14,739 nt of DNA, taken from contig JAGPFW010000016.1 in assembly GCA_018056275.1 (NCBI GenBank), forward strand, positions 1 through 14,739, in the 5' to 3' direction. How positions within the stretch are numbered: position 1 is the first letter of the stretch; each line of letters begins with the position of its first letter. The notes below the pieces were generated by a model. The model searched no databases. It was not told the DNA's origin and saw nothing but the letters and a program-made list of their open reading frames with translations. This document shows, one piece after another, positions 1-7,314 of this stretch. This stretch comes from Patescibacteria group bacterium. GTDB lineage: Bacteria > Patescibacteriota > WWE3 > UBA101185 > UBA10185. Both the position numbers and the translations under genes were made by a program.

Positions 1-38
1 GTCTAGAATATAGAGTGCCAGATGTCAAGCAATTTCGG

Positions 39-66
39 TTGAAGTTTTTATGCCTTGATATATACT
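39..66 (+). promoter_or_regulatory. Promoter of the RNA methyltransferase gene
   Basis: A -35-like TTGAAG (39-44) and a -10-like TATACT (61-66) are separated by 16 bases. The -10 ends six bases before an in-frame GTG (73) and nine before ATG (76). No Shine-Dalgarno sequence lies between, so the transcript should be leaderless or nearly so. The same spacing recurs at other genes in this window, which is the main support. Confidence 0.55.
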
Positions 67-75
67 ATCAATGTG

Positions 76-870
76 ATGATAACTAGCAAACAAAACCCAA
101 AAATAAAAGAAACCGCAAAGCTAAAAATAAAGAAATATCGCGACTCCTCAAAAAAATTTCTTGTAGAGGGTTATTATTCCATTAAATTCGCTCTGCAAAA
201 TAATTACCCCTTAGAAGAGTTATTTTTTTGCAAAGGGTTTTTTAGAGAAAAGTTCAATAATCAGGAAGTTATAAATATATGTCAGAGAAAAGGAGTTACT
301 GTTACTGAGCTTCCAGGACAAGTTTTTGAAAAACTCTCTTCTCTTGAAAGTCCTGAAGGGTTGATAGCAGTTGCCCCTCAAAGAATGAAAAATTTATCTA
401 GTTTTTCCCCCATAGAAAATGGGATTTATGTAATCATTGAGTCTATTGAAAAGCTAGGAAATCTTGGTGCAATTTTTAGATTGGCAGACAATGCAGGTGT
501 AACAGGAGTTATTGTTTGTGACATGCGCGCAGATATTTATAACCCTGAAACCATACGAAGCAGCGTAGGAACATTTTTTAGCATTAACATTTTACAAGCC
601 AGTTCCCAGGAGGCTATTGACTGGTGCAAAAGAAATAAGATTAAAACTTTGGCTACATCCCCACAAGCTACTTGCCTATATACGGATTTGGATTTAACTG
701 GCTCAATTGCTATTGTTATGGGCACAGAATACGCTGGTTTAACTGATTTGTGGTTAAAAAATGCAGATGAGAAGATTTTGATCCCAATGTTTGGTCAAGC
801 AAACTCTTTGAGTGTTACCGCTTCTACTGCTGTGGTTTTATACGAGTCTGTGCGGCAGAGACATATTTAA
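76..870 (+). CDS. TrmH/SpoU-family RNA 2'-O-methyltransferase
   Basis: Predicted S-adenosylmethionine-dependent methyltransferase of the SPOUT (TrmH/SpoU) class, which methylates ribose 2'-OH in rRNA or tRNA. At 264 residues it has the family's usual size. An N-terminal substrate-binding part (MITSKQNPKIK onward) precedes the knotted catalytic domain. Motif 1 (NLGAIFRLADNAG) carries the expected Asn and catalytic Arg, motif 2 is MGTEYAGLT, and motif 3 is IPMFGQANSLSVTAS. In motif 3 the usual SLNVS reads SLSVT, so the conserved Asn is Ser. The ATG at 76 is preferred because family members start with Met-Ile-Thr-Ser; GTG at 73 is a real alternative because it sits exactly six bases after the -10 box. 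A TTG at 55 is unlikely because it lies upstream of that box. The gene stands alone and converges on the next operon with a 33-base gap. The exact RNA target cannot be told from sequence. Confidence 0.9.
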   Translation: MITSKQNPKIKETAKLKIKKYRDSSKKFLVEGYYSIKFALQNNYPLEELFFCKGFFREKFNNQEVINICQRKGVTVTELPGQVFEKLSSLESPEGLIAVAPQRMKNLSSFSPIENGIYVIIESIEKLGNLGAIFRLADNAGVTGVIVCDMRADIYNPETIRSSVGTFFSINILQASSQEAIDWCKRNKIKTLATSPQATCLYTDLDLTGSIAIVMGTEYAGLTDLWLKNADEKILIPMFGQANSLSVTASTAVVLYESVRQRHI

Positions 871-903
871 AAATTGGAATAAACTTTCATCCATCCTTAA
901 ATT

Positions 904-1743
904 CTATTCTCCATATTTTTCTAAAATCTCATTTGTTCTATCGTATTTGTTAAAGTGAATAAAATTTTTTTTTATTTCTTCGGTTGTGATTTTGTTTTTC
1001 ATAAAAAACCTTTGTGATAAATAAAAAAGCATTTCTACAAGATCCAATGGGTTTGGGAGAAAAGTCCAAAATTCCCCTTTCTTTTCTACCCCTTCAAAAA
1101 TAAAATTTGGAAAATATTTTTCTATCCATTTATTCTTTGTCAAAAACCTTAAATAGGCATTCTCCCTGTCAAATACGGGTTGCATTCTTACTATTTCTGA
1201 TGCTACATATAAGTTTTGTTTGTCCTGTGGCCATACCATATTATTCTCGGTAATCAATAAGTTGGGGCAAATTTTTCCATTTGGTTCTTGCTCGGTCCTA
1301 TAGGTATTCCATGCCTTAAGGTACACGACTATAAAGAATCTTGTGATCCATAGCCTGTTCTTCTTTGTAATAATGAAGATGTCTATGTCATCGTTTTCCT
1401 CTGGGTTTGACGCGGCTACACTTCCCGTGAGAGCTATCATTTGAATCCACGGAATTTTTTCTAATTTTTTTAGTAACTTTGAATATTTCTTAAACAATTT
1501 TTTGGATTGCGCTTGCTTTTGATTCCAATTAACATTTTGTACTTTTGTTAGTTTATAGACGTTTTCTCTTTTGGTAATGGCTTTCTTTTTGACCAGAATC
1601 TTAAGATTTTTTTGCAACTCCTCTATTGATGTCTTTTGTCCCAAGTACAAACCAATTTGAAAAAAGCTTAAAGGATAGGAAAAAATATTGGAATATCGCA
1701 GAGCCCCTAGGATTGCCTCTTCTATATCTCTCTCTTTTGCCAT
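904..1743 (-). CDS. Nucleotidyltransferase-fold protein with N-terminal winged helix
   Basis: A 279-residue protein. Residues about 1-65 look like a winged-helix DNA-binding domain (short helices followed by ITKRENVYKL). Residues about 95-130 carry the DNA polymerase beta-type nucleotidyltransferase signature: G107-S108, then the metal-binding pair D119 and D121 in NDDIDIFII. A helical C-terminal part contains ICPNLLI and ASEIVRMQPVF, an arrangement I associate with uncharacterised proteins of uncultured bacteria. The third acidic residue expected for catalysis is not obvious by eye. It is the last gene of a three-gene operon: the ATG follows the RNase H stop after a single base (TGATATG), implying translational coupling. 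Substrate and role are unknown; minimal nucleotidyltransferases of this fold include antitoxin-like and tRNA- or antibiotic-modifying enzymes, but nothing here decides between them. Confidence 0.75.
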   Translation of the reverse strand: MAKERDIEEAILGALRYSNIFSYPLSFFQIGLYLGQKTSIEELQKNLKILVKKKAITKRENVYKLTKVQNVNWNQKQAQSKKLFKKYSKLLKKLEKIPWIQMIALTGSVAASNPEENDDIDIFIITKKNRLWITRFFIVVYLKAWNTYRTEQEPNGKICPNLLITENNMVWPQDKQNLYVASEIVRMQPVFDRENAYLRFLTKNKWIEKYFPNFIFEGVEKKGEFWTFLPNPLDLVEMLFYLSQRFFMKNKITTEEIKKNFIHFNKYDRTNEILEKYGE

Positions 1744-1744
1744 A

Positions 1745-2152
1745 TCAGGATAAAACTTTATCTAGAGCTAGATTTACCATTGCATCTGCTTCAGAATTTT
1801 TCTCTCTTCCCACATGTTTATAGTCAATAGAGTCAAAGTTTTTTTCCAATTTTTTTATTTCCATCGAAAATTTTTGTAAATTAGGGCTTTTGATTTTATA
1901 TAAACCCTTCATTTGCTTAACAATAAGTTCGCTGTCTAAAACACATTCCAAATTTTTAACTCCCTCTTGGATGGCCGTTTTTAAACCTATTAATAGAGCT
2001 TGGTATTCTGCTTCGTTATTTGTCCCATTCCCCAAATATTTTCCACCTTTTCTAACAACTTCATTTTTAGAATTATATAAAACTATTCCCGCCGCAGAAG
2101 GTCCTGGATTTCCTCTAGAACCTCCATCTGTATGTAGTGTGTATTTTTCCAT
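1745..2152 (-). CDS. rnhA: Ribonuclease HI family protein
   Basis: A 135-residue RNase H fold enzyme that should cleave the RNA strand of RNA-DNA hybrids such as R-loops or primers. The four catalytic acids are all in place: D9 in HTDGGSRGNPGP, E49 in TNNEAEYQALL, D73 in VLDSELIVKQM and D123 in REKNSEADAMVN, with H113 in the active-site loop (KHVGRE). The basic protrusion of the E. coli enzyme is absent, as is usual for short bacterial and archaeal RNase HI forms. The gene lies three bases after the Wzz-like gene and one base before the nucleotidyltransferase gene, so the three should be co-transcribed. Only a weak AAAGA Shine-Dalgarno-like sequence precedes the ATG. The gene symbol follows the family; orthology with E. 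coli rnhA is not proven. Confidence 0.9.
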   Translation of the reverse strand: MEKYTLHTDGGSRGNPGPSAAGIVLYNSKNEVVRKGGKYLGNGTNNEAEYQALLIGLKTAIQEGVKNLECVLDSELIVKQMKGLYKIKSPNLQKFSMEIKKLEKNFDSIDYKHVGREKNSEADAMVNLALDKVLS

Positions 2153-2155
2153 TCT

Positions 2156-2785
2156 TTAGCTTTCTTTTGGGGCAGACTCTTTATAAAAATAGGTTTTTGT
2201 TGCAATATAAACAGTTCCGCATCCCATTAGAAATAGTCCGCCTACCCCTCCAAAAACAAAAGGATTTTGCATAAGCTCCCTAGACAAAACTGTGGTGTTA
2301 GTTTTCTCAATAAAAAGTTTGGAATCCGCCTTTGCATTCAATACTTCCATAGTTTTTACAGTTTCGTCAACCAAAGTTTCCCAAATTTCCTCTGTTTCTC
2401 GCCTCGATTTACTCCTTACCTCAACATTTATTAACTGGGGACCTGCTGTTTTTACCCTAATTTTTCTATCTATAGCCCTTATGTTTTTCTCTGTAGCTTC
2501 TGTCCCTAATTTTTTTAGAATTTGAGCATGTAGATTTTTATCTTCCAAAAACCCTCTAACCGTATTTGTAAAGGATAAAGCTACTTGTTGATCGTAATAT
2601 CCAGAATAGGAATAAAACTCTTGCGTTTCTGTGACAGTTCTGCCCACAAACAATGTTCCGCTACTAATGTATTTTTTGGGTAAAGTGGAAAACACAAGTA
2701 TTCCTAAAAAAACCCCAACTGCAAAGAAAGCTAGAAGACTTTTATATATTTTTTTAAGAAACTCAAGTACCTCTTTTAAGTCCAT
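2156..2785 (-). CDS. Wzz/YveK-type chain-length determinant-like membrane protein
   Basis: A 209-residue protein with the layout of polysaccharide co-polymerases: a short cytoplasmic start (MDLKEVLEFLKKIYK), a membrane helix at about 17-36 (ending FSTLPKKYISSGTLFVG, typical of the region just outside TM1), an extracytoplasmic alpha/beta and helical region, and a second membrane helix at about 175-195 preceded by the expected proline (NPFVFGG). Such proteins set chain length or help export of surface polysaccharide, often with a tyrosine kinase; no kinase domain is fused here. I chose the ATG at 2785 over an ATG 18 bases upstream because a TATAAT box lies exactly six bases before it and because Wzz-type proteins start in this way. 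It heads the Wzz-RNase H-nucleotidyltransferase operon and diverges from the DUF4012 gene, which fits a surface-glycan locus. Confidence 0.8.
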   Translation of the reverse strand: MDLKEVLEFLKKIYKSLLAFFAVGVFLGILVFSTLPKKYISSGTLFVGRTVTETQEFYSYSGYYDQQVALSFTNTVRGFLEDKNLHAQILKKLGTEATEKNIRAIDRKIRVKTAGPQLINVEVRSKSRRETEEIWETLVDETVKTMEVLNAKADSKLFIEKTNTTVLSRELMQNPFVFGGVGGLFLMGCGTVYIATKTYFYKESAPKES

Positions 2786-2797
2786 AAAACCATTATA
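2786..2797 (-). promoter_or_regulatory. Leaderless -10 promoter of the Wzz-like operon
   Basis: On the minus strand a consensus TATAAT (2792-2797) is followed by exactly six bases and the ATG at 2785. No -35 consensus or Shine-Dalgarno sequence is evident. The spacing places transcription start at or next to the start codon. Confidence 0.55.
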
Positions 2798-2815
2798 AAC
2801 CATAAATATTTGTTA

Positions 2816-2821
2816 TATACT
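2816..2821 (+). promoter_or_regulatory. Possible -10 box of the SDR-DUF4012 gene
   Basis: TATACT lies 19 bases before the ATG at 2841, with a weak TTATAA 17 bases upstream. It would give a leader of about 12 bases without a Shine-Dalgarno sequence, back to back with the Wzz-like promoter. It is weaker evidence than the other -10 boxes because the six-base spacing is not kept. Confidence 0.35.
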
Positions 2822-2840
2822 AAAAGTAGAGACTGCCCAT

Positions 2841-5800
2841 ATGCCCAAAGATCAGGTAATAAAAAAATCTGCTTCCATCCCTACTTTTCTTGTTTCCAAT
2901 GGTGTTTCCTATTTGGGTTTGAATTTATGTCAGGAATTATTGGAAAAGGGAGCAAGGGTGGTGGCGTTAGATGTTGTTACCGAAGAAATTCGTAACCGGG
3001 CGGTGGGTCTTTTGAAAAACCCTAATTTTGCCCTTTTTAATGTTGATTTAAATTCCGGAGTCCCCGAAAAAATTGAATCAGTTGATTATATTTTCCAGTT
3101 AATGTATCCAGATGCCTTTGGGAATGTTGGTACAGATGAGGGTGAAGATTTAGTAGCCCAAGCATTTGGTACCAAAAGTTTGCTTGATCTAGCTATAAAA
3201 TCTAAGGCCAAGTTTATGTTGGTTGAGCCCTGCTTTTCTTTGGAGAGACCCAAAGCGCTCGATGTTGGTGGCTCTAACAGTATTACCAGTATAAATGCTA
3301 TGGAACCCACAATTTCAGATTTCTCTTATGATAAAAATAGCGAGTTTCTGCGTTCATTAGTTTGGGATTATGTGCAGAAAAAAAATCTTGATGGGAGAAT
3401 TGTTCGGCTAGGCCCAATTTATGGACCAGGGATGAGCTTGGACTCTGGAGAGGGTTTAGCTGGTTTTATAAGTTCTATTTTAGAGGAACGACCCTTGCGG
3501 ATTCTGGGGGATGGTGTTGATAAAATTCCTTATCTATACATTTCTGATGCAGTTGATGGGCTGATAAAAGCTTTGTTTTACAAAAAGACTTCGGGTAGAG
3601 TGTTCAAACTCATTTCCCCTGAGGCATACGCGGATTTAGAATTAGCCTTTATCTTAAAAAGTATGTCTAGCACTGACCTAAAAATGGTTTATGTGGATTC
3701 CCCCAAGGATATTCTTTTAAAATTTGATACCCTATCGGGGGAGCAGGTTCCTCGGTGGGCACAGGAAATAAATTTAAAGACAGGTTTGAAGCTTACATTA
3801 GAAGGTTTTGGTTATGATATAAATTTGCATTCCTTTAAACCGGCAAAAATGATAGAGCAAAAATTAACCGAAGAGCGTACACTACCAAAGCCTTCTTTAG
3901 CGCCGGAGTTGAATCAAAATTCTCCAAAGGTTTCTTCCAAAGTTGTTAGAGAGTCTTTGGTTGGGACCTCTCCCAGAAAGAGTCTTGCGACCTTGCTAGA
4001 AGAAAAATCCAAGCCCAGTTTACATTTTAAGCTTAGTATTCCTAGACTTACTTTTAATTTACCTCGTTTTTTGAGATCCCAACCATCGCAGAATTTGCAG
4101 GCTCCAAAAGCTATTTCTACTAAAAAATATATTATTTTCGGAATCTCGGTGGCTTTACTTTTTGCTCTAATAGCCCCACTTTCGCTTACGGTGTTTTCGG
4201 CGCAACAAGCTGTGGCATCCCTTGAGGAGGTTTCAATGAACCTTGGTCAATTGCAAACCTCTTCGTCTAGGGAGTCCGCACAAAAAGCTTTTACCTCGTT
4301 CCTTAAGGCAAAAAATTCTTTTAAACAAACTCGTTGGATATTTAGTTTGTTTCAGCAAGATGATTTATACAGTTCTTTGGATAATACTTTTGAATCTGCT
4401 GTTGATTTTAGCGGTGCTTTATATAGGACTTCAAAAGCTTTAGATCCCTTTAGCTCTGTGTGGGAGGTTTTAAAACCAACTTCTCCGAACACATTTTCGG
4501 ATGGGGATTTTGCAACCAGTATTAAAGAGCTGACTTACGCTAGAAAAAGTCTGGATATGGCGTTGGCAAATTTTGATCAGGTAAAGGTTGAACACTTGCC
4601 CAAATCTCTGCGAGAAAAGATATTGCAATATTCTCAAGCTTTAACCACTACAGATACAATGTTAAATGAAGTTTTAGTAGTAGCCGATTCTCTTCCTAAT
4701 GTTTTGGGCTTACATAGCGAGCAAAAATATCTTCTCCTGTTTCAGAATTCAAATGAAATTCGTCCCACGGGAGGATTTATTGGTTCCTATGCTCTTTTAA
4801 CTTTGGATAAAGGAAAAATTCGTAGTCTAGTTATTGATGATATCTATAACCCAGATGGTCAGATAGATATGCGAAAGATAGTTTCAGAAGTTCCCGCGCC
4901 AATAAAAGAGTTTCTAAATGAGGACATTTTGCACATTCGTAACGCAAACTGGTCTCCGGATTTTCCCCATACTGTTGCAACAATAGAAGATTTGTTTTTT
5001 AAGCTAGAGAACCGCTCCTTTGATGGGGTGTTGGCGTTAGATTTAGATATGATTCGATCTTTGTTGGAAGTTACAGGGCCGATTTTTTTAGCAGCTTATA
5101 ACGAGGAGATTAATTCCCAAAACCTTTATGAAAGAGCACAGTTCCATGCGGAATTTGACTACAAGGAAGGAATAAGTGAAAAAAGAAGCTTTTTGACTGT
5201 TTTGGGAGGAAAACTAATGGAAAAGTTGTTTACTCTTTCCCCAGAGAGATTGCCCGAATTTGGCACTTCGGTAGTGGAGGCGCTGAATTCACGAAGCCTA
5301 CAGGTTTACTTAAAAGATCCAGTAATGAATTCATACTTACATAGCAAAAAATGGGATGGTTCTTTAGTAAAATCTGAAGGTGACTTTTTAATGGTTGTGA
5401 ACGCAAATTTGGGAGGAACAAAGGCTAATTATTTTGTAGAAAATAGTTATGAGTATTCAGTTACCTCTGATACGCGCGATGGGTTGTTACGATCATCCCT
5501 TGAGTTAAATTATAAGCATAAAGGAGAAAACAACGCTTGGCCGGGAGGTCCTTATACAAATTATGTAAGGGTATATGTTCCTTTAGGTGCAAAAATAACT
5601 GGAGCTAAAGCTGTCCGCAATGAGCTTGATGTAAAGAATATTTTCTCGGATGTTTTGGTACAGACAGACTTGGGGAAAACTGTTTTTGCAACAAGTTTTG
5701 TTTTACAACCGCAGGAAAGCCTGAGGTTGGAGTTTTCGTATGATTTGCCAGCGGAATTGTCGCTGAATAAAGAAATTAAGGATTACAATTTGTACTGGCA

Positions 5801-5966
5801 AAAACAAGCGGGGACAAAGGGGGATTTATTTAGATTTAACTTTAGGGGACCCTTTGGTACAGAAATAACGACTTATAAACCTGCTGAACTAGGAAAAGAG
5901 AAAAATTTGGCGGTTTTGGAGGGTATTTTGAACTTGGATCAATCAGTGGCAGTTTTTTTAAGGTAG
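2841..5966 (+). CDS. Fusion of degenerate NAD-epimerase (SDR) domain and membrane-anchored DUF4012 domain
   Basis: A 1041-residue three-part protein. Residues about 13-320 form an extended short-chain dehydrogenase/reductase domain like sugar-nucleotide epimerases and decarboxylases (VRLGPIYGPGM, LRILGDGVDKIPYLYISDAVDGL). Its nucleotide-binding glycine motif is eroded: the aligned segment reads SNGVSYLG, so two of the three glycines are N20 and S23. The catalytic YxxxK reads Y163-DKN-S167, without the lysine. It is probably a pseudoenzyme. A Ser/Pro/Lys-rich linker (about 335-425) leads to a membrane helix (about 431-455). The outer part holds a coiled region and then the DUF4012 core: NEIRPTGGFIGSY (R641), NANWSPDFP (701-709), FDGVLALD and VTGPI. 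DUF4012 has no assigned function. Topology puts the SDR domain inside and DUF4012 outside. Proximity to the Wzz-like gene suggests a role in the cell envelope; that role is inference. Confidence 0.85.
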   Translation: MPKDQVIKKSASIPTFLVSNGVSYLGLNLCQELLEKGARVVALDVVTEEIRNRAVGLLKNPNFALFNVDLNSGVPEKIESVDYIFQLMYPDAFGNVGTDEGEDLVAQAFGTKSLLDLAIKSKAKFMLVEPCFSLERPKALDVGGSNSITSINAMEPTISDFSYDKNSEFLRSLVWDYVQKKNLDGRIVRLGPIYGPGMSLDSGEGLAGFISSILEERPLRILGDGVDKIPYLYISDAVDGLIKALFYKKTSGRVFKLISPEAYADLELAFILKSMSSTDLKMVYVDSPKDILLKFDTLSGEQVPRWAQEINLKTGLKLTLEGFGYDINLHSFKPAKMIEQKLTEERTLPKPSLAPELNQNSPKVSSKVVRESLVGTSPRKSLATLLEEKSKPSLHFKLSIPRLTFNLPRFLRSQPSQNLQAPKAISTKKYIIFGISVALLFALIAPLSLTVFSAQQAVASLEEVSMNLGQLQTSSSRESAQKAFTSFLKAKNSFKQTRWIFSLFQQDDLYSSLDNTFESAVDFSGALYRTSKALDPFSSVWEVLKPTSPNTFSDGDFATSIKELTYARKSLDMALANFDQVKVEHLPKSLREKILQYSQALTTTDTMLNEVLVVADSLPNVLGLHSEQKYLLLFQNSNEIRPTGGFIGSYALLTLDKGKIRSLVIDDIYNPDGQIDMRKIVSEVPAPIKEFLNEDILHIRNANWSPDFPHTVATIEDLFFKLENRSFDGVLALDLDMIRSLLEVTGPIFLAAYNEEINSQNLYERAQFHAEFDYKEGISEKRSFLTVLGGKLMEKLFTLSPERLPEFGTSVVEALNSRSLQVYLKDPVMNSYLHSKKWDGSLVKSEGDFLMVVNANLGGTKANYFVENSYEYSVTSDTRDGLLRSSLELNYKHKGENNAWPGGPYTNYVRVYVPLGAKITGAKAVRNELDVKNIFSDVLVQTDLGKTVFATSFVLQPQESLRLEFSYDLPAELSLNKEIKDYNLYWQKQAGTKGDLFRFNFRGPFGTEITTYKPAELGKEKNLAVLEGILNLDQSVAVFLR

Positions 5967-5982
5967 GAGTTATTGAGTTGTC

Positions 5983-6012
5983 TTGCGGTAAAGAAGCCTA
6001 AAGTCACCGCAA
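5983..6012. repeat. Short inverted repeat after the DUF4012 gene
   Basis: TTGCGGT (5983-5989) and ACCGCAA (6006-6012) could form a 7-bp stem with a 16-base loop, 17 bases past the stop codon of the plus-strand gene. No T-tract follows, so termination here would need help or the structure may serve RNA stability. Confidence 0.35.
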
Positions 6013-6053
6013 AGTCCTATCAAGATTATCCTAGAAAAGGTACCTTTTATTTG

Positions 6054-6113
6054 TTACCAAGAAGAGACCCAATTCAGATTTTATTTCCCTAATTAGATCT
6101 CTTCTGTTGGTAA
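6054..6113. repeat. Long imperfect inverted repeat between convergent genes
   Basis: The arm TTACCAAGAAGAGA (6054-6067) pairs with TCTCTTCTGTTGGTAA (6098-6113): 14 base pairs with one two-base bulge, around a 30-base loop. It lies between two convergent stop codons (5966 and 6122), so it may block read-through from both sides. There is no T-tract on either side. Alternatives are a protein-binding palindrome or an RNA-stabilising structure. Confidence 0.45.
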
Positions 6114-6121
6114 TTTACAGA

Positions 6122-6469
6122 TTATCTTAAATCGGGTCCTGTTATACGACCTTGAGTCAAATATTCTCTAAGTCTTCTTGCTCTTTCGAACCCATCGTGG
6201 AATCTTTCCTCATACTCTTCATCTTCTAGTCTTTCTGAATTTGCTCTTACGGCATTTTCACGAGCCTTATCAAAGAGAGCACGTTCGTATCCGGTGAAAT
6301 GTTGCGCAATAAAATCCAGCATTCCAGCTTCTTCTGGGGTAAGAGGCTTCCCATGATCTACTATAAAGGGAGCCTCGGAGCCGATTTTATATTCGGTAGC
6401 AGTATCAGACACTCTGTGTGTGCCATATTCAGGTAGCGGTTCGTGTGTTACATTCTCATTATTTGGCAT
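6122..6469 (-). CDS. Hypothetical charged 115-residue protein
   Basis: I do not recognise this protein. It has no signal peptide, membrane segment or cysteine. The first 40 or so residues look unstructured and polar; from about residue 43 (LTPEEAGMLDFIAQHF) to the end it is predicted helical, dense in Glu, Asp and Arg (ERLEDEEYEERFHDGFERARRLREYL). Lysine is nearly absent, which differs from the lysine-rich proteins around it, and its base composition looks somewhat less AT-rich than its neighbours, possibly a sign of different origin. It is a real gene on good grounds: GGGGGTG (minus strand, 6478-6484) sits eight bases before the ATG and a TATAAT (6497-6502) lies upstream. It is convergent with the DUF4012 gene and divergent from the HExxH gene. 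Confidence 0.6.
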   Translation of the reverse strand: MPNNENVTHEPLPEYGTHRVSDTATEYKIGSEAPFIVDHGKPLTPEEAGMLDFIAQHFTGYERALFDKARENAVRANSERLEDEEYEERFHDGFERARRLREYLTQGRITGPDLR

Positions 6470-6477
6470 TAGGAATT

Positions 6478-6502
6478 CACCCCCTTAATCCTTAAAATTA
6501 TA
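6478..6502 (-). promoter_or_regulatory. -10 box and Shine-Dalgarno of the 115-residue gene
   Basis: On the minus strand a consensus TATAAT (6497-6502) precedes GGGGGTG (6478-6484), which is eight bases from the ATG. The gene therefore has a short conventional leader, unlike the leaderless neighbours. A -35 match is not clear. Confidence 0.5.
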
Positions 6503-6557
6503 GCTTTAATTACCTCCAGGCCATTATATATCATTTTTCAGGGTTTCCCTAAAGTAA

Positions 6558-6563
6558 TATACT
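6558..6563 (+). promoter_or_regulatory. Leaderless -10 promoter of the HExxH gene
   Basis: TATACT is followed by exactly six bases (ATCCTC) and ATG at 6570. A loose -35 TTTTCA lies 17 bases upstream (6535-6540). No Shine-Dalgarno sequence is present. The block closely resembles the one before position 7315, which shares AGTAA, the ATATACT core and the ending CCTCATG. Confidence 0.6.
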
Positions 6564-6569
6564 ATCCTC

Positions 6570-7259
6570 ATGGAAGAAGAAGATTTACTTGATAGTCTTA
6601 GAATGGAAGTATCTCCTCTGCCCCCTTCAACGGAAAGAGAACTTCGGGAAATAGTTGGAGTCATCCAGAATTCTATCATTGATCTATGGGGTGAATACAT
6701 ACCCGAAGAAAAAAGAGATGTAGATGTTTCACATAAGACTATAGTGGCCTCATCTGAATTTTATGAGGAATTGGGAGTATTACTTGATAGTTCTATACTT
6801 AGGCAAATATTACCCAGTTTGAGTGACAGAATTTCTGGAAGAAAGTTTGGAGAGTCTGGAGGTGTTTTTAATAGGGATTTTGGAGGTGTGAGTTTGCTAC
6901 CTGACGACGTTTTTGAACGTGATAACTCTGCTATTGAGCTTTGTAGGAGATTATCTCATGAGACGGTTCACCATTTTCATAATCCTCAGCTTTTCAGTTC
7001 CTTTCTGGAAATAGGGGCATGGTATTACGCTTCAATGATTATGGAAAGCGCTTTTAATATACCTCCTCAAACTGAATTAGAATTGGCTGTTAGGGGATTT
7101 TATGAGAACCTGCTTGAGAAATATGGTGATGCTGTCCATCGGATTTATTTTGGGAATACCTATTTATTTTCAAAAGAGGTTCCAGTTGATATTAGAACGT
7201 CCATCAGAAGGGAATTTAACTCTCCTGAAGCAAAGGAATTATCCAGGAAAGTTGCTTAG
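6570..7259 (+). CDS. Putative HExxH zinc metallopeptidase
   Basis: A 229-residue protein of no family I can name. It has a zincin signature: H130-E131-T132-V133-H134 in LSHETVHHFHNP, followed 12 residues later by E147 in FLEIGAWYYAS. The layout HExxH plus a Glu in an E-x-G-A context is that of gluzincin-type metallopeptidases, so H130, H134 and E147 are the likely zinc ligands and E131 the general base. The flanking helices (AIELCRRLSHETVHHF, LEIGAWYYASMIMESAF) fit the fold's active-site helices. There is no signal peptide or membrane segment, so it probably acts in the cytoplasm. The N-terminal 60 residues are acidic. It is translated from a probable leaderless transcript, and the next gene 55 bases downstream has its own promoter. 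Substrate unknown; a non-peptidase role of the fold cannot be excluded. Confidence 0.65.
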   Translation: MEEEDLLDSLRMEVSPLPPSTERELREIVGVIQNSIIDLWGEYIPEEKRDVDVSHKTIVASSEFYEELGVLLDSSILRQILPSLSDRISGRKFGESGGVFNRDFGGVSLLPDDVFERDNSAIELCRRLSHETVHHFHNPQLFSSFLEIGAWYYASMIMESAFNIPPQTELELAVRGFYENLLEKYGDAVHRIYFGNTYLFSKEVPVDIRTSIRREFNSPEAKELSRKVA

Positions 7260-7302
7260 CAGTGGAGATGTTAGAATCGATATTGGTATTTTAGTAAAGT
7301 GA

Positions 7303-7308
7303 TATACT
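7303..7308 (+). promoter_or_regulatory. Leaderless -10 promoter of the FemAB pair
   Basis: TATACT with an upstream TG (TGATATACT, an extended -10) is followed by exactly six bases (CCCCTC) and ATG at 7315. There is no Shine-Dalgarno sequence. It drives the first FemAB gene and, through an abutting junction, the second. Confidence 0.6.
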
Positions 7309-7314
7309 CCCCTC

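Noticed and set aside
55..75. TTG at 55 as the methyltransferase start.
   Set aside because: It lies upstream of the TATACT box that probably sets transcription start, and the added residues are not typical of the family.
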